A stretch of DNA of 64,000 nt, from positions 186,001-250,000 of the forward strand of contig NZ_JALDWJ010000008.1 of assembly GCF_022758295.1 (NCBI RefSeq). The letters run 5' to 3'. The translations under genes and the position numbers were made by a program. Source of the stretch: Lysobacter sp. CFH 32150 (GTDB lineage Bacteria > Pseudomonadota > Gammaproteobacteria > Xanthomonadales > Xanthomonadaceae). Shown in pieces: positions 37,134 through 47,593 of this stretch; positions within the stretch are counted from its first letter, which is position 1, and each line of letters starts with the position of its first letter. The notes under the pieces are model-generated. The model had not been told where the DNA came from. It saw only the letters and a program-made list of their open reading frames with translations, and ran no database searches.

Positions 37134-38045
37134 ATGCCCGCAAGCCCAGATTTGAGCCACCTCGACCGCCTGGAAGCGGAAAGCATCCATATCCTGCGCG
37201 AGGTCGCGGCCGAGTTCCGCAATCCAGTGATGTTGTATTCGATCGGCAAGGACAGCTCGGTGCTGCTGCACTTGCTGCTGAAGGCGTTCGCGCCGGCGAA
37301 ACCCCCCATCCCGTTGTTGCATGTCGATACCGGCTGGAAGTTCGGCGAGATGATCGCGTTCCGCGACCGTCGTGCCACCGAAACCGGCATCGACCTGCGG
37401 GTGCACATCAATCCCGACGGCCTCGCGCAGGGCATCGGCCCGATCAGCCATGGCGCCAATGTCCATACCGACGTCATGAAGACCCAGGCGCTGAAGCAGG
37501 CGCTGGATGCCGGCGGCTTCGATGCCGCGATCGGCGGTGCGCGCCGCGACGAAGAGAAGTCGCGCGCCAAGGAGCGCATCTTCTCGTTCCGCAGCGAGCA
37601 GCATCGCTGGGACCCGAAGAACCAGCGCCCCGAGCTGTGGAACCTCTACAACACGCGGACCCACAAGGGCGAAAGCGTGCGCGTGTTTCCGATCTCGAAC
37701 TGGACCGAGCTCGACGTCTGGCTCTACATCTATCGCGAACGGATTCCCGTGCCGTCGCTGTACTTCGCGGCAGAGCGTCCCGTGGTCGAACGCGACGGGG
37801 GGCTGATCCTGGTCGACGATGCGCGTTTGCCGTTGCGCAATGGCGAAACGCCGCAGGTGAAGCAGGTGCGCTTCCGCACGCTCGGCTGCTACCCACTGAC
37901 CGGCGCGATCGAATCCGACGCCGACACGCTGGAGAAGATCATCGCCGAGATGCTGGTGGCGACCACGTCCGAACGCCAGGGTCGCGTGATCGACCATGAC
38001 CCATCGGCGTCGATGGAGAAGAAGAAGCAGGAGGGCTATTTCTGA
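37134..38045 (+). CDS. cysD: Sulfate adenylyltransferase subunit 2
   Basis: 303 residues, full length. The ATP-pyrophosphatase PP-loop is [21 protein letters not shown] (about 32-52), followed by [15 protein letters not shown] and the conserved [20 protein letters not shown]. The C-terminus holds [19 protein letters not shown]. CysD makes APS from sulfate and ATP, driven by GTP hydrolysis on CysN. A REPIN pair and 154 bases separate it from cysN, unlike the tight spacing usual for this pair. Confidence 0.96.
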   Translation: MPASPDLSHLDRLEAESIHILREVAAEFRNPVMLYSIGKDSSVLLHLLLKAFAPAKPPIPLLHVDTGWKFGEMIAFRDRRATETGIDLRVHINPDGLAQGIGPISHGANVHTDVMKTQALKQALDAGGFDAAIGGARRDEEKSRAKERIFSFRSEQHRWDPKNQRPELWNLYNTRTHKGESVRVFPISNWTELDVWLYIYRERIPVPSLYFAAERPVVERDGGLILVDDARLPLRNGETPQVKQVRFRTLGCYPLTGAIESDADTLEKIIAEMLVATTSERQGRVIDHDPSASMEKKKQEGYF

Positions 38046-38085
38046 TGAACCACATCGCCAACCTCTTCTCTTGTGCGAGTGACTC

Positions 38086-38165
38086 TTGTGGGGGCGACGT
38101 AAGTCGCGATCGCGACGTCTTCAATCTCTCCCAAGTGCTTATCGCGACTTACGTCGCTCCCACAA
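38086..38165. repeat. REPIN-like inverted pair inside the cysD-cysN operon (family B)
   Basis: Arms at 38086-38110 and 38141-38165 (25 bases each, one mismatch) flank a 30-base spacer. The arm starts TTGTGGGAGCGACG and contains the inner palindrome GCGAC/GTCGC. It sits wholly within the cysD-cysN spacer, where a stable hairpin could set the relative amounts of the two mRNAs. Confidence 0.88.
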
Positions 38166-38199
38166 AAACAAAAGCAACAACTACGGTGGGGGTGGTCGC

Positions 38200-40074
38200 A
38201 TGAACGTGGCCGACACCGTCGCTGCATACCTGCAGCAGCACGAAACCAAGGGCCTGCTGCGCTTCATTACCTGCGGCAGCGTCGACGATGGCAAGAGCAC
38301 GCTGATCGGCCGCCTGCTGCACGACACCAAGGGCCTGTTCGTCGACCAGCTTGCCGCGCTCGAAAAAGACAGCCGTCGCCATGGTACCCAGGGCGATGAG
38401 ATCGACTACGCGTTGCTGCTCGACGGCCTGTCGGCCGAACGCGAGCAGGGCATCACCATCGATGTCGCTTACCGTTTCTTCAGCACCGACAAGCGCAAGT
38501 TCATCGTCGCCGACTGCCCGGGCCACGAGCAGTACACGCGCAACATGGCGACGGGTGCGTCGACCGCCGATGTCGCGGTAGTGCTGGTCGACGCGCGCAA
38601 GGGCCTGCTGCCGCAGACGCGTCGCCACAGCTACATCGTCTCGCTGCTCGGCATCCGCCATGTGCTGCTGGCGGTCAACAAGCTGGACCTGGTCGACTAC
38701 GACCAATCGGTGTTCGACGAGATCGAAGCCGGCTACCGCGAACTGGCAGCAAAACTCGGCATTCCCCATGTGCAGGCGGTCCCGCTGTCGGCACTCAAGG
38801 GCGACAACCTGCTGCAGCGCTCGGCGGCGACGCCGTGGTACTCGGGCCCGACCGTGCTCGACTACCTGGAGAGCGTCGAGGTCGAACGTGGTGACGCCGA
38901 CATTGGCTTCCGCTTGCCGGTGCAGTGGGTCAATCGCCCGAACCAGAATTTCCGGGGCTTTGCCGGCACGATTGCGGCTGGCGAAATACGGCCCGGTGAT
39001 GACATCGTCGCGCTGCCTTCGGGCCGGCGTTCGAAAGTGGCGCGCATCGTCACCGCCGACGGTGATCTCGACATCGCCGCGACTGACCAGGCGATCACGC
39101 TCACGCTCGCCGATGAACTCGACATCAGCCGCGGCGACGTGATCGCCAGCGCGGACAAACCACCGCAGGTCGCCGACCAGTTCGCAGCGCACCTGCTGTG
39201 GATGGGCGAGCACGCATTGCTGCCCGGGCGCTCGTACTGGCTCAAGCTCGGCACGCGCACGGTCAGCGCCAGCATCACCGAGATCAAGCACAAGATCGAC
39301 GTGAACACGCAGGAGCATCTTGCCGCCAAGCACCTCGAGCTCAACGAGGTTGCTTACTGCAACCTCAGCCTCGACCAGCCGATCGCGTTCGAGGCCTATG
39401 CCGACAACCGCGAGCTCGGCGGCTTCATCCTGATCGACCGCCAGAGCAACGCCACCGTCGCCGCCGGTACGCTCGATTTCGCCCTGCGCCGCGCCGGCAA
39501 CATCCACTGGCAACACGTCGACGTGGACAAGTCGGCACGCGCCCGGATCAAGGCGCAGCGGCCGCGTTGCGTGTGGTTCACCGGTCTGTCCGGTTCCGGC
39601 AAGTCGACCATCGCCAACCTCGTCGAGAAACGCCTGCTCGCGCTCGGCCACCACACCTATTTGCTCGACGGCGACAACGTCCGCCACGGCCTCAACAAGG
39701 ACCTTGGCTTCACCGACGAAGACCGCGTCGAAAACCTGCGCCGCGTCGCCGAAGTTGCCAAATTGATGACCGATGCCGGCCTGATCGTGCTGGTCAGCTT
39801 CATCTCCCCGTTCCGCGCCGAACGCCGCGCTGCGCGGGCGCTGTTCGCGGAAGACGAATTCATTGAGGTCTTCGTCGATACCCCGCTCGCGGTCGCTGAA
39901 CAACGCGACATCAAAGGCCTCTACGCCAAGGCCCGCCGTGGCGAACTACCGCACTTCACGGGCATCGATTCGCCGTATGAAACGCCCGAGACGCCTGAAT
40001 TGCGGCTCGATACCACCAATGAGCCGGCTCAAGCGCTGGCCGAACAGGTGGTGGCTCGATTGCTGGGCGACTAG
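38200..40074 (+). CDS. cysN: Bifunctional sulfate adenylyltransferase subunit 1/APS kinase
   Basis: 624 residues, a CysN-CysC fusion. The GTPase half has the P-loop GSVDDGKST (26-34), G3 [17 protein letters not shown] and G4 NKLDLVDY, followed by two beta-barrel domains. The APS kinase half starts at about 458: [13 protein letters not shown] (Walker A), [17 protein letters not shown], and the phospho-enzyme serine region [14 protein letters not shown]. The fusion yields PAPS from sulfate with CysD, matching the PAPS-type CysH. The frame is open back to 38086 across the REPIN, but the ATG at 38200 begins the family homology. Confidence 0.95.
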   Translation: MNVADTVAAYLQQHETKGLLRFITCGSVDDGKSTLIGRLLHDTKGLFVDQLAALEKDSRRHGTQGDEIDYALLLDGLSAEREQGITIDVAYRFFSTDKRKFIVADCPGHEQYTRNMATGASTADVAVVLVDARKGLLPQTRRHSYIVSLLGIRHVLLAVNKLDLVDYDQSVFDEIEAGYRELAAKLGIPHVQAVPLSALKGDNLLQRSAATPWYSGPTVLDYLESVEVERGDADIGFRLPVQWVNRPNQNFRGFAGTIAAGEIRPGDDIVALPSGRRSKVARIVTADGDLDIAATDQAITLTLADELDISRGDVIASADKPPQVADQFAAHLLWMGEHALLPGRSYWLKLGTRTVSASITEIKHKIDVNTQEHLAAKHLELNEVAYCNLSLDQPIAFEAYADNRELGGFILIDRQSNATVAAGTLDFALRRAGNIHWQHVDVDKSARARIKAQRPRCVWFTGLSGSGKSTIANLVEKRLLALGHHTYLLDGDNVRHGLNKDLGFTDEDRVENLRRVAEVAKLMTDAGLIVLVSFISPFRAERRAARALFAEDEFIEVFVDTPLAVAEQRDIKGLYAKARRGELPHFTGIDSPYETPETPELRLDTTNEPAQALAEQVVARLLGD

Positions 40075-40080
40075 TGGAAG

Positions 40081-40108
40081 GCAACGGGATGCGCGCGCAC
40101 CCCGTTGC
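40081..40108. terminator. Hairpin between convergent cysN and the DUF3050 gene
   Basis: GCAACGGG pairs with CCCGTTGC around a GC-rich loop, 6 bases after the cysN stop. There is no T-run, so it is either a weak bidirectional terminator or an mRNA 3'-end stabiliser. Confidence 0.55.
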
Positions 40109-40129
40109 ACTCCCACATCTGCTGACGGG

Positions 40130-40918
40130 TCAGGCTGCCTGCAACTCCAGCAGCGACGCATGCACGCCATCCCATAGCGCCAGCCGCGCGCGGATGCTCT
40201 CGATCGCAGCCTGCGTCACCGTGGCGCGACGATCGCTACTGCGGCCGATCGCGCCTTCGATGATCTGCTGTGCCATCGGCCCGTGCGATTCGCCGTCCAC
40301 CTCGATGTGGCGCTTGAGGTAGAACACGAACATCGGCGCCTGCTCTTCGCCGATCTGCCAGTTCGCCAGCAACGCGTTGAACATCTGCGGAATCACGTTC
40401 TCGCGGCCATGGAAGAAGTTCGCCATGACGCTGAGCGTCGGTTCCTCGCTGGCCACGCGCAGGGTGTGGCCGACGAAGTTCCGCACATGCTCCGGGGCGC
40501 CAATCGTGTGCAGGGCGTCGATGGGTTCCATGCCGCCGACGACGAGATTCATGAAGCGATCGAACAACGACGTGTCCGCGCCGATCTCGCGCATCGCATC
40601 CAGGTAGATGTCGAGGTGGCTGGCCGGTTGGCCATCAGGCGCGATGTCGCTTTCCTCGCCGAGCACGATCTCGTTGATCAGGTGCGCAGCGAGGCGATCG
40701 CCACGCGGCATCCAAGGCACGTCGACGCAGGTGAGATCGCGTTGCAGGCGTTTGAGCAAACTCATGAAGTCCCAGACCGCGAAGACGTGCGCGCGCATGA
40801 ACTCGCGCAGGTCATCGATGCTGGCCAGGCTTTCGAACACGGGGTGTTGTTCGAGCTGATGGCGCAGGTCAGCCAAGGTGGTCACATCATCCGTGCGTGC
40901 AATCAATACGGTTGCCAT
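40130..40918 (-). CDS. DUF3050 protein, haem-oxygenase-like fold
   Basis: 262 residues, matching DUF3050 by VFAVWDFMSLLKRLQRDLTCVDVPWMP, LINEIVLGEESD and FFHGRENVIPQMF. It is all-helical with no signal peptide or membrane segment. Conserved-looking polar residues that could bind metal are His44, Glu83, Glu88/89, His170, Glu173, and a HIEVDGESH stretch (His204-x3-Asp208-x3-His212) like the third-helix motif of haem-oxygenase-like diiron enzymes. An enzymatic role is therefore plausible but unproven. It is transcribed alone, convergent with cysN. The start at MATVLIART is preferred over an upstream ATG at 40936. Confidence 0.7.
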   Translation of the reverse strand: MATVLIARTDDVTTLADLRHQLEQHPVFESLASIDDLREFMRAHVFAVWDFMSLLKRLQRDLTCVDVPWMPRGDRLAAHLINEIVLGEESDIAPDGQPASHLDIYLDAMREIGADTSLFDRFMNLVVGGMEPIDALHTIGAPEHVRNFVGHTLRVASEEPTLSVMANFFHGRENVIPQMFNALLANWQIGEEQAPMFVFYLKRHIEVDGESHGPMAQQIIEGAIGRSSDRRATVTQAAIESIRARLALWDGVHASLLELQAA

Positions 40919-41094
40919 ACCGATTCTCCTTGTCAATGTCGCCCGACCCCTCGACCGGGCGAGGACGCTCAGCGTCCATCGTTAGCCTCTCAGCTCATTG
41001 CACTGTTGCCTATGGACGTTACTGAAAATAGCCGGTAGCGCTTTTGTGATTGCTTTCGCGCTCGTTGTGACTTGCGAGCACGTGTGCATGGTTC

Positions 41095-41121
41095 AAAAAA
41101 ACGCCCCGCGATGCGGGGCGT
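41095..41121 (-). terminator. Intrinsic terminator of the GlsB-like gene
   Basis: On the minus strand an ACGCCCCGC/GCGGGGCGT stem with a 3-base loop is followed by seven T residues, 23 bases after the stop of the gene at 41144. The 180 bases from there to the DUF3050 start hold nothing recognised beyond its promoter. Confidence 0.92.
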
Positions 41122-41143
41122 CTTCGTACACGGCGATGCAATG

Positions 41144-41401
41144 TCAGACTGGCTTGGGGGTCTTCTTGCGCACCGCCTCGTAGAGGAACAGCAGCGCGAT
41201 CGCGCAGAGGATCGAAATGGCGAACCCCACAAACCGGTTGCCGATGCTCAGCGCTGCGGAGACGTAGGTGCCGATCCACGAGCCTGCGATGCCAAGCAGG
41301 ATGGTCAGGATCCAGCCCATCGGGTCCGCGCCAGGTTTGAAGAAGCGCGCCAGCACGCCGATAACGGCGCCGATCAAGATCGTATAGAGAATGCCACCCA
41401 T
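41144..41401 (-). CDS. GlsB/YeaQ/YmgE family membrane protein
   Basis: 85 residues with three hydrophobic segments: ILYTILIGAVIGVLARFF, MGWILTILLGIAGSWIGTYVSAAL and FVGFAISILCAIALLFLYEAV. The glycine-rich LLGIAGSWIGTYV and the PGADPMG loop are the transglycosylase-associated-protein signature. These small inner-membrane proteins are stress-induced, and their mechanism is unknown. A second, diverged member lies immediately upstream, and the gene ends in a strong terminator. Confidence 0.88.
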   Translation of the reverse strand: MGGILYTILIGAVIGVLARFFKPGADPMGWILTILLGIAGSWIGTYVSAALSIGNRFVGFAISILCAIALLFLYEAVRKKTPKPV

Positions 41402-41477
41402 TCTGTTCCCCTTCGGTCAGTGGTGTGTGGGTACCGCCCGCGCATGCTACTCCACCGGCCTTGCGCCGGTGACCAGG

Positions 41478-41792
41478 TCATTGTGGTGGGGCCTTGCGAC
41501 GGAACAGGGTGCCGAGCAGGGCCAATGCCAGGCTGCCGGCAAGCGCAGCCAGGAAGCGCGCCCCCACGCCCTGCAGAGGGATCGCAAAAAACTTGGCAGC
41601 CTCCACGCCCAGTACCGCGCCGGCGATGCCGAGCAGGCAGGTCGACAGGAAACCGACCTGCCGCTGCCGCGTCGTAGCCAGCCGCGCGATCATGCCTGCC
41701 AACACGCCGAGCACGACGATCGCTGGCCAGCCATCACCGAGGCTTTCCAGGAAGCGGACGAACTGGACGAATTCGATTGGGCCGTCGTGCAT
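41478..41792 (-). CDS. Small membrane protein, diverged GlsB-like
   Basis: 104 residues from MHDGPIEFVQFVRFLESLGDGWPAIVV. Three hydrophobic stretches follow (PAIVVLGVLAGMIARL, LSTCLLGIAGAVLGVEAAKFF, LAALAGSLALALLGTLF). The middle one, with LLGIAGAVLG, resembles the GlsB signature, so it is probably a paralogue of its downstream neighbour with an extra N-terminal helix. An upstream in-frame ATG at 41885 would overlap the M20 peptidase stop and is rejected. A short CACCGG/CCGGTG inverted repeat sits between the two genes. Confidence 0.72.
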   Translation of the reverse strand: MHDGPIEFVQFVRFLESLGDGWPAIVVLGVLAGMIARLATTRQRQVGFLSTCLLGIAGAVLGVEAAKFFAIPLQGVGARFLAALAGSLALALLGTLFRRKAPPQ

Positions 41793-41850
41793 GGATTGCT
41801 CCCCCAATACTGCGATGGTGTTGCGGACAAGATCGTCTAGGTGGCAATGC

Positions 41851-43341
<1,491 letters not shown>

Positions 43342-43566
43342 GGGGGGCCTTGCCGGGGAAAGGCGGATTCTACCGCCCAACCGCCCATGGCCGCGTTGCA
43401 GGCGGCTTTGTAGGCAATCCCTTACCTGCCGGTGCGGACTAGACCTGCGCTGCATCGGGGCCTCCGGCGATACGGCGTCCCGGGGCGGACACGGAGACTG
43501 TTCACACCGGCAGCGAGCACCGCGCCGGAAGGAACCGCAACCACATCACAGGGAGAGAGAATCGCC

Positions 43567-43893
43567 ATGAAATCGTTCACCGCAATGCTGCAATCGCTGG
43601 TGCTGTCGCTCGTGCTCATGGGCAGTGCGTTCGCTGCCGACAAGGTCAACATCAACACCGCCGACGCCGCCACGCTGGATCGGGTGCTGCTCAACATCGG
43701 CCCGTCCAAGGCCGAGGCCATCGTCGCCCATCGCAAGGCCAACGGTGCGTTCCGCAGCGCCGAGCAGCTGGCGATGGTCAAGGGCATTGGCCTGAAGACG
43801 GTCGAGAAAAACCGCGACCGCATCGTGTTCGGTAGCGCACCGGCTGCAAAGCCGGTTGCCAAGCCGGCAGCCAGGCCGCTAACGCGTCGTTGA
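43567..43893 (+). CDS. Exported helix-hairpin-helix protein (ComEA-like)
   Basis: 108 residues preceded by a clear GGGAGAGAG ribosome-binding site. Signal peptide 1-23 (AFAAD), then one double-HhH domain: KVNINTADAATLDRVLLNIGPSKAEAIVAHRKANGAFRSAEQLAMVKGIGLKTVEKNRDRIVF. The tail is Ala/Pro/Lys-rich. ComEA proteins bind incoming DNA in the periplasm during transformation; many Gammaproteobacteria encode several such short proteins, only some of which are needed for uptake. It diverges from the M20 gene and ends in its own terminator. Confidence 0.88.
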   Translation: MKSFTAMLQSLVLSLVLMGSAFAADKVNINTADAATLDRVLLNIGPSKAEAIVAHRKANGAFRSAEQLAMVKGIGLKTVEKNRDRIVFGSAPAAKPVAKPAARPLTRR

Positions 43894-43961
43894 GCATTGC
43901 GCCTGCGCAGGACGCGCAGGCGGCAGGTCGGAGGCAACAAGGACGCCGGACAAGGACGTCG

Positions 43962-44005
43962 CATCGCCCGGTTGCGCGAACGTGCAGCCGGGCGATGGTT
44001 TTTTT
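43962..44005 (+). terminator. Intrinsic terminator after the ComEA-like gene
   Basis: CATCGCCCGG pairs with CCGGGCGATG and is followed by G and seven T residues. A second, smaller palindrome (GCCTGCGC/GCGCAGGC, 43901-43921) lies just before it. Confidence 0.85.
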
Positions 44006-44052
44006 GCGGCCGACAGCTGCGCGTTGCGGCGCGTGCGCGTAGGCTGCGCACC

Positions 44053-44652
44053 ATGAGCACCCATCTGTCGACGTCGCGGGTGATCCCCGCCAACGAATAC
44101 CGGCGCGATCGCTGGCGCAACGGCGCTGGCTGGACGCGCGAAATCCTGGCAAATCCCGCCCAAGGCGATTGGGACTGGCGATTGTCGATCGCCGAGATCG
44201 AGCACGATGCGCCGTTCTCCGCTTTCCCCGGCATCGAACGCGAACTCGTGCTGCTTTCAGGCAACGGCCTGCGCCTGCGTTTCGACGATGGCGAAGTGCG
44301 CGAGCTGATGCCGCCGCACGACAAGCTGCGGTTCGCCGGCGAGCGCGTGGTGACAGGCGAGCTTCTCGACGGCCCGACCCAGGATTTCAACCTGATGTGG
44401 CGTCGCGACGCGATCGATGCGCAACTCTGGCATCGGCCGCTGGTCGGGCCGATGGTGATCTTCGCCGAGCCCGGCACGACCTGGGTCGTGCATCTGCTGG
44501 CGGGACATGCACGGTTCGCAGACGATTCCGGTTTGCCCGACCTCGCCGCTGCCGACACCGCATTGTTGGTGGCGGGCGATACGCGTCTGCGTCACGTGAT
44601 CGACGGCGCGGGGGAGGCTTTGGTGATCCGGTTACAGCAACAGGGGACCTAG
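44053..44652 (+). CDS. HutD/Ves family protein
   Basis: 199 residues of the HutD/Ves cupin-like family: VIPANEYRRDRWRNGAGWTREILANP at the start, WDWRLSIAEIEHDAPFSAFPGIERELVLLSGNGLRLRFDDG and the closing RHVIDGAGEALVIRLQ. HutD occurs in histidine-degradation operons, while Ves is a cold-induced protein; both lack a settled biochemical function. No hut genes lie nearby. It overlaps the 3' end of the PepSY gene on the other strand by 21 bases. Confidence 0.85.
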   Translation: MSTHLSTSRVIPANEYRRDRWRNGAGWTREILANPAQGDWDWRLSIAEIEHDAPFSAFPGIERELVLLSGNGLRLRFDDGEVRELMPPHDKLRFAGERVVTGELLDGPTQDFNLMWRRDAIDAQLWHRPLVGPMVIFAEPGTTWVVHLLAGHARFADDSGLPDLAAADTALLVAGDTRLRHVIDGAGEALVIRLQQQGT

Positions 44653-45291
44653 CACTGCAGCCAGTACCAGCACCGAAAGCCCGAGCACGCTGATGAGCAT
44701 CTCCTTCGCGTTGCGCCCACGCGCCCACATCCAGATGCCGGACAGGCCGAGCAGCAACATGCCGATGGCGAAGCTGTCGGCGAGCAGGCTCCAGACCACG
44801 CCACCGCCTACGCCCTTGTGCAAGCGGTTGAATGCCGCGAGCAGCGTGTGCTGGCTCTGCTTGACTTCGGCGGTTGCGTTGCCCGGTAAGAATTCCAATG
44901 CCCAGGATGCCGTGGCAGTGCCGCCGGACAGGTTCCATTTGGGCGGTTGCTTGACCTCGCGGTCGCCAAGCTTGCCGCTGTCCGGCTTGGCTTTGCGTAC
45001 GACCTGCGTTTCCAGCCCGTGTGCCGTGCGCAACCACGCGCTCAACGCTTCCGGCGTGGCGCGCGCATCGGCGGGCACTTCGAGCACGATGCGACCGCTT
45101 TCGGCGCTGTCGCCCTGAGGCCATGCGCCGTCGCCGAAGCGATGGTTCATCACCAACCCGGTGAAGCCGTAGATGATCGCGGCCAGTGCGCCCCAGGCGC
45201 CGATCCACAGGTGCAATTGGCGGATCCAGCGATAGGTGGTGTTGCTGCGGCGGCGGGCTAGGTCGGCAGTAGCGGCGGTCGTGGTGTTCAT
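44632..45291 (-). CDS. PepSY-associated membrane protein
   Basis: 219 residues. An N-terminal helix (IRQLHLWIGAWGALAAIIYGFTGLVMNHRF) is followed by a periplasmic PepSY-type region and two C-terminal helices (SFAIGMLLLGLSGIWMWARG, MLISVLGLSVLVLAAVLGPLLL). The arrangement, with LHKGVGGGVVWSLLADSF between, matches proteins encoded beside TonB-dependent siderophore receptors, some of which reduce ferric siderophores. It lies downstream of such a receptor gene on the same strand, so an iron-release role is plausible. An alternative start adds ten residues. Confidence 0.8.
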   Translation of the reverse strand: MNTTTAATADLARRRSNTTYRWIRQLHLWIGAWGALAAIIYGFTGLVMNHRFGDGAWPQGDSAESGRIVLEVPADARATPEALSAWLRTAHGLETQVVRKAKPDSGKLGDREVKQPPKWNLSGGTATASWALEFLPGNATAEVKQSQHTLLAAFNRLHKGVGGGVVWSLLADSFAIGMLLLGLSGIWMWARGRNAKEMLISVLGLSVLVLAAVLGPLLL

Positions 45292-45308
45292 GCGGTTTTC
45301 TCCAACGG

Positions 45309-45335
45309 GAAGCGCCCGCACAAGGCGGGCGCTTC
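45309..45335 (-). terminator. GC-rich hairpin between the receptor and PepSY genes
   Basis: A perfect 11-base stem (GAAGCGCCCGC with its complement) and a 5-base loop lie 24 bases after the receptor stop. No T-run follows, so it may reduce readthrough into the PepSY gene without abolishing it. Confidence 0.6.
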
Positions 45336-45358
45336 GGGACGGCGGTGCTTCGAAAGGT

Positions 45359-47509
45359 TCAGAACTTGAAGGTCACGCTGGCATAGGCTGCGCGGGGCGA
45401 ACCGGGCGTGATGTTGTTGTCGTTGTGCGCCGAGGTGAAGTAGTGCTTGTCAAACAGGTTCTCGACATTGAGCTGCAGCTCCACGCTCTCGCTCACGGCG
45501 TAGAACACCGCGGCGTCATAGCGGGTGTAGCTCTTCAACACCACGGCGTTGCTGGTGGACTGCGCGAACACCTCGCTGCGATAGGTCGCGCCCAGACCCA
45601 CACCCCAGGCATCATTGAAGTCGTAGCGGTTCCACAGCGACACGGTCTGCTCCGGCAGCTGGGCCGGGCGCTTGCCCTTGTCCCCTCCGCTCAGGAATTC
45701 GCCGTCTTGCCGGGCGTAACCACCCATCACGCTCCATTCCTCGGTGATGTTGCCTGCCAGGCCCAGCTCGAAGCCTTCGGCGCGCTGGCCATCGACCAGG
45801 ATCGAGATCGCCGGGTTCGCCGGATCGGGGGCGATCATGTTGGTGCGGTCCAAGCGATAGATCGCGGCGGTTAGCGCCAGGTCGGGGGTGATGTCCCACT
45901 TCGCGCCGACTTCATAGTTGCGGGACTCTTCAGGATCGAAGGCCTTGTTGGTCGGGGTGAGCGAGGTCATCTGCTCGCCCGAGCGCGGCAGGTGGGTCAT
46001 GCTGTAACTCGCGTACAGCGACACTGGCTCGGAGGGCTTGTAGATGAGGCCAATGCGCGGTGACAACAGGTTGTCGGTGGCGTCGATGGTCGTGCCGGTG
46101 CGGTTGTCGCGGAAGTCGACCTCGAAACGGTCGTAGCGCAGGCCGAGGATCGCCTGCCATTGCGGCGAGAACTCGATCTGGTCCTGCACGTAGACCGCGG
46201 CGATCTTGGCGACGGTGGTGTTGTTGGCGTCGCTCGCGGACTGGCGGAACTCCATCGGCCCGGTGTAGCGCGGGTTGGCGAAGGGCACGAACACGGTCGT
46301 CGTGTTGGAACCCGGCGCGCCGAAGTAGCCGGTCTTGCGCAGGTTGTCTGTCTCCTGCCGGCCGAATTCGGCACCAACCAGGAGCGTGTGTTTGACGCTC
46401 TCGCCGAACGAGAAGATCAGGTCGGTCTGGTTGAAGATGTTCTCGCGCTGGGTCGCGTTGCTGTATGCACGGATGTCGGCGTCGACGGTACCGTCCGCGT
46501 TGTTGCGCACCGGTCCACCGGCGTAAACGTTCTGGTAGAACTTGTCGTAGTCGGCGATGCGGGTGCGGTTGCGCAGCGTGGCGCGTTCGCTGAAGTCATG
46601 CTCGACCAGCGCGGTGAAGGCGTCGACGTCGGCGGTGACCGGGCTGCGTGTCGGGTCGCCGAAGAACGTCGAGGTGTCAGTGTCGACCGGCAGGCGGCGG
46701 CCGTTGAACAAGGTCGGCGACGACGGGATGCCGCGGTCGGCGACGCGCTCGTCCTCGAAGTGCTCGTAACCGAGCGTGATCGTGGTGTTCTCGCCGGCGT
46801 TCCAGGCGAAGGTAGGGTTGATGCCCCAGCGCCGCGCTTCGTAGCCGTCGCGGTAGCTTTCGGAGTCCTCGAACATGCCAATGACCCGAAACGCGAAGGC
46901 GTCGCTAGCCGGCTGGTTGAAGTCGGCGGCGATGCGGCGCTTGTTCCAGGAACCGAACTGTAGGCTGACCTCACGCGAGGTGTTCCAGTCGGCGGCCTTG
47001 GTGACGCGGTTCAGCACGCCGCCGGAACCGCCGCGGCCGAAGATCATCGCGTTCGGGCCCTTCAGCGCCTCAACCCGCTCGATGTTGTAGAGGTCGCGGA
47101 AGTACTGGGTGTCGTCGCGCATGCCATCGATGAACATGTCGGCGGTCGAGCTGTTGCCGCGGAACACCGGGGTGTCGCGGTTGCCTTCGCCTTGGGCCAT
47201 GCCCACGCCGGGGACGTAGCGCACCACGTCGGCGAGGTTCTGCATGGCCTGGTCCTGGATCAGGTCCTGGGTGATCACGGTGACCGACTGCGGCACATCG
47301 CGCAGCGGTGTGTCGGTCTTGGTCGCGGTGGTGGTGTTGCGCTCGACATAGCTGTAGTCGACCTTGCCCACGACTTCGACCTGGTCGAGATCGGTCCGCT
47401 TGCGCTTTTCGGCGTCGGGCGTGGGATCGGCCGCGAAAGCCGGTGCGGACAGGGCGAGTGCGAGGGCGGCGGCCAGGGGGGCGGCGGCCGGGAGCTTCTT
47501 GGTTTGCAT
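45359..47509 (-). CDS. TonB-dependent catecholate-type siderophore receptor
   Basis: 716 residues. Signal peptide 1-26 (APAFAA), a TonB-box-like DLDQVEVVGK, and a plug with LRDVPQSVTVITQDLIQDQAMQNLADVVRYVPGVG, FRGNSSTADMFIDGMRD and VEALKGPNAMIFGRGGSGGVLNRVTK. The 22-strand barrel ends YASVTFKF with terminal Phe. The plug sequence is closest to Fiu/FhuA-like ferric-siderophore receptors; the exact ligand cannot be read from sequence. A Fur-box-overlapped promoter lies just upstream and a PepSY membrane protein downstream. Confidence 0.92.
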   Translation of the reverse strand: MQTKKLPAAAPLAAALALALSAPAFAADPTPDAEKRKRTDLDQVEVVGKVDYSYVERNTTTATKTDTPLRDVPQSVTVITQDLIQDQAMQNLADVVRYVPGVGMAQGEGNRDTPVFRGNSSTADMFIDGMRDDTQYFRDLYNIERVEALKGPNAMIFGRGGSGGVLNRVTKAADWNTSREVSLQFGSWNKRRIAADFNQPASDAFAFRVIGMFEDSESYRDGYEARRWGINPTFAWNAGENTTITLGYEHFEDERVADRGIPSSPTLFNGRRLPVDTDTSTFFGDPTRSPVTADVDAFTALVEHDFSERATLRNRTRIADYDKFYQNVYAGGPVRNNADGTVDADIRAYSNATQRENIFNQTDLIFSFGESVKHTLLVGAEFGRQETDNLRKTGYFGAPGSNTTTVFVPFANPRYTGPMEFRQSASDANNTTVAKIAAVYVQDQIEFSPQWQAILGLRYDRFEVDFRDNRTGTTIDATDNLLSPRIGLIYKPSEPVSLYASYSMTHLPRSGEQMTSLTPTNKAFDPEESRNYEVGAKWDITPDLALTAAIYRLDRTNMIAPDPANPAISILVDGQRAEGFELGLAGNITEEWSVMGGYARQDGEFLSGGDKGKRPAQLPEQTVSLWNRYDFNDAWGVGLGATYRSEVFAQSTSNAVVLKSYTRYDAAVFYAVSESVELQLNVENLFDKHYFTSAHNDNNITPGSPRAAYASVTFKF

Positions 47510-47557
47510 GCGGTTCCCGAGCAGATGAGTCGTGCGGCTTCGTGCCGCGGCGCGGGT

Positions 47558-47586
47558 ATGCTAATGAGAATGATTCGCAGATGCAA
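47558..47586 (-). promoter_or_regulatory. Fur-box promoter of the siderophore receptor
   Basis: On the minus strand TTGCAT (47581-47586), 17 bases, then TAGCAT (47558-47563) form a sigma-70-like promoter 50 bases before the receptor start. A 19-base Fur box at 47560-47578 matches the GATAATGATAATCATTATC consensus at 14 positions and covers the spacer and most of the -10. Binding of Fe-Fur would block polymerase directly. Confidence 0.8.
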
Positions 47587-47593
47587 ATAGTTT

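Noticed and set aside
38149-39903. 584-codon minus-strand frame opposite cysN
   Set aside because: Fully covered by the CysN-CysC fusion, which has every expected motif.
41402-41477. CACCGG/CCGGTG inverted repeat between the two GlsB-like genes considered as a terminator
   Set aside because: Short stem, no T-run, and the genes are close and co-directional; left unannotated as a separate feature.
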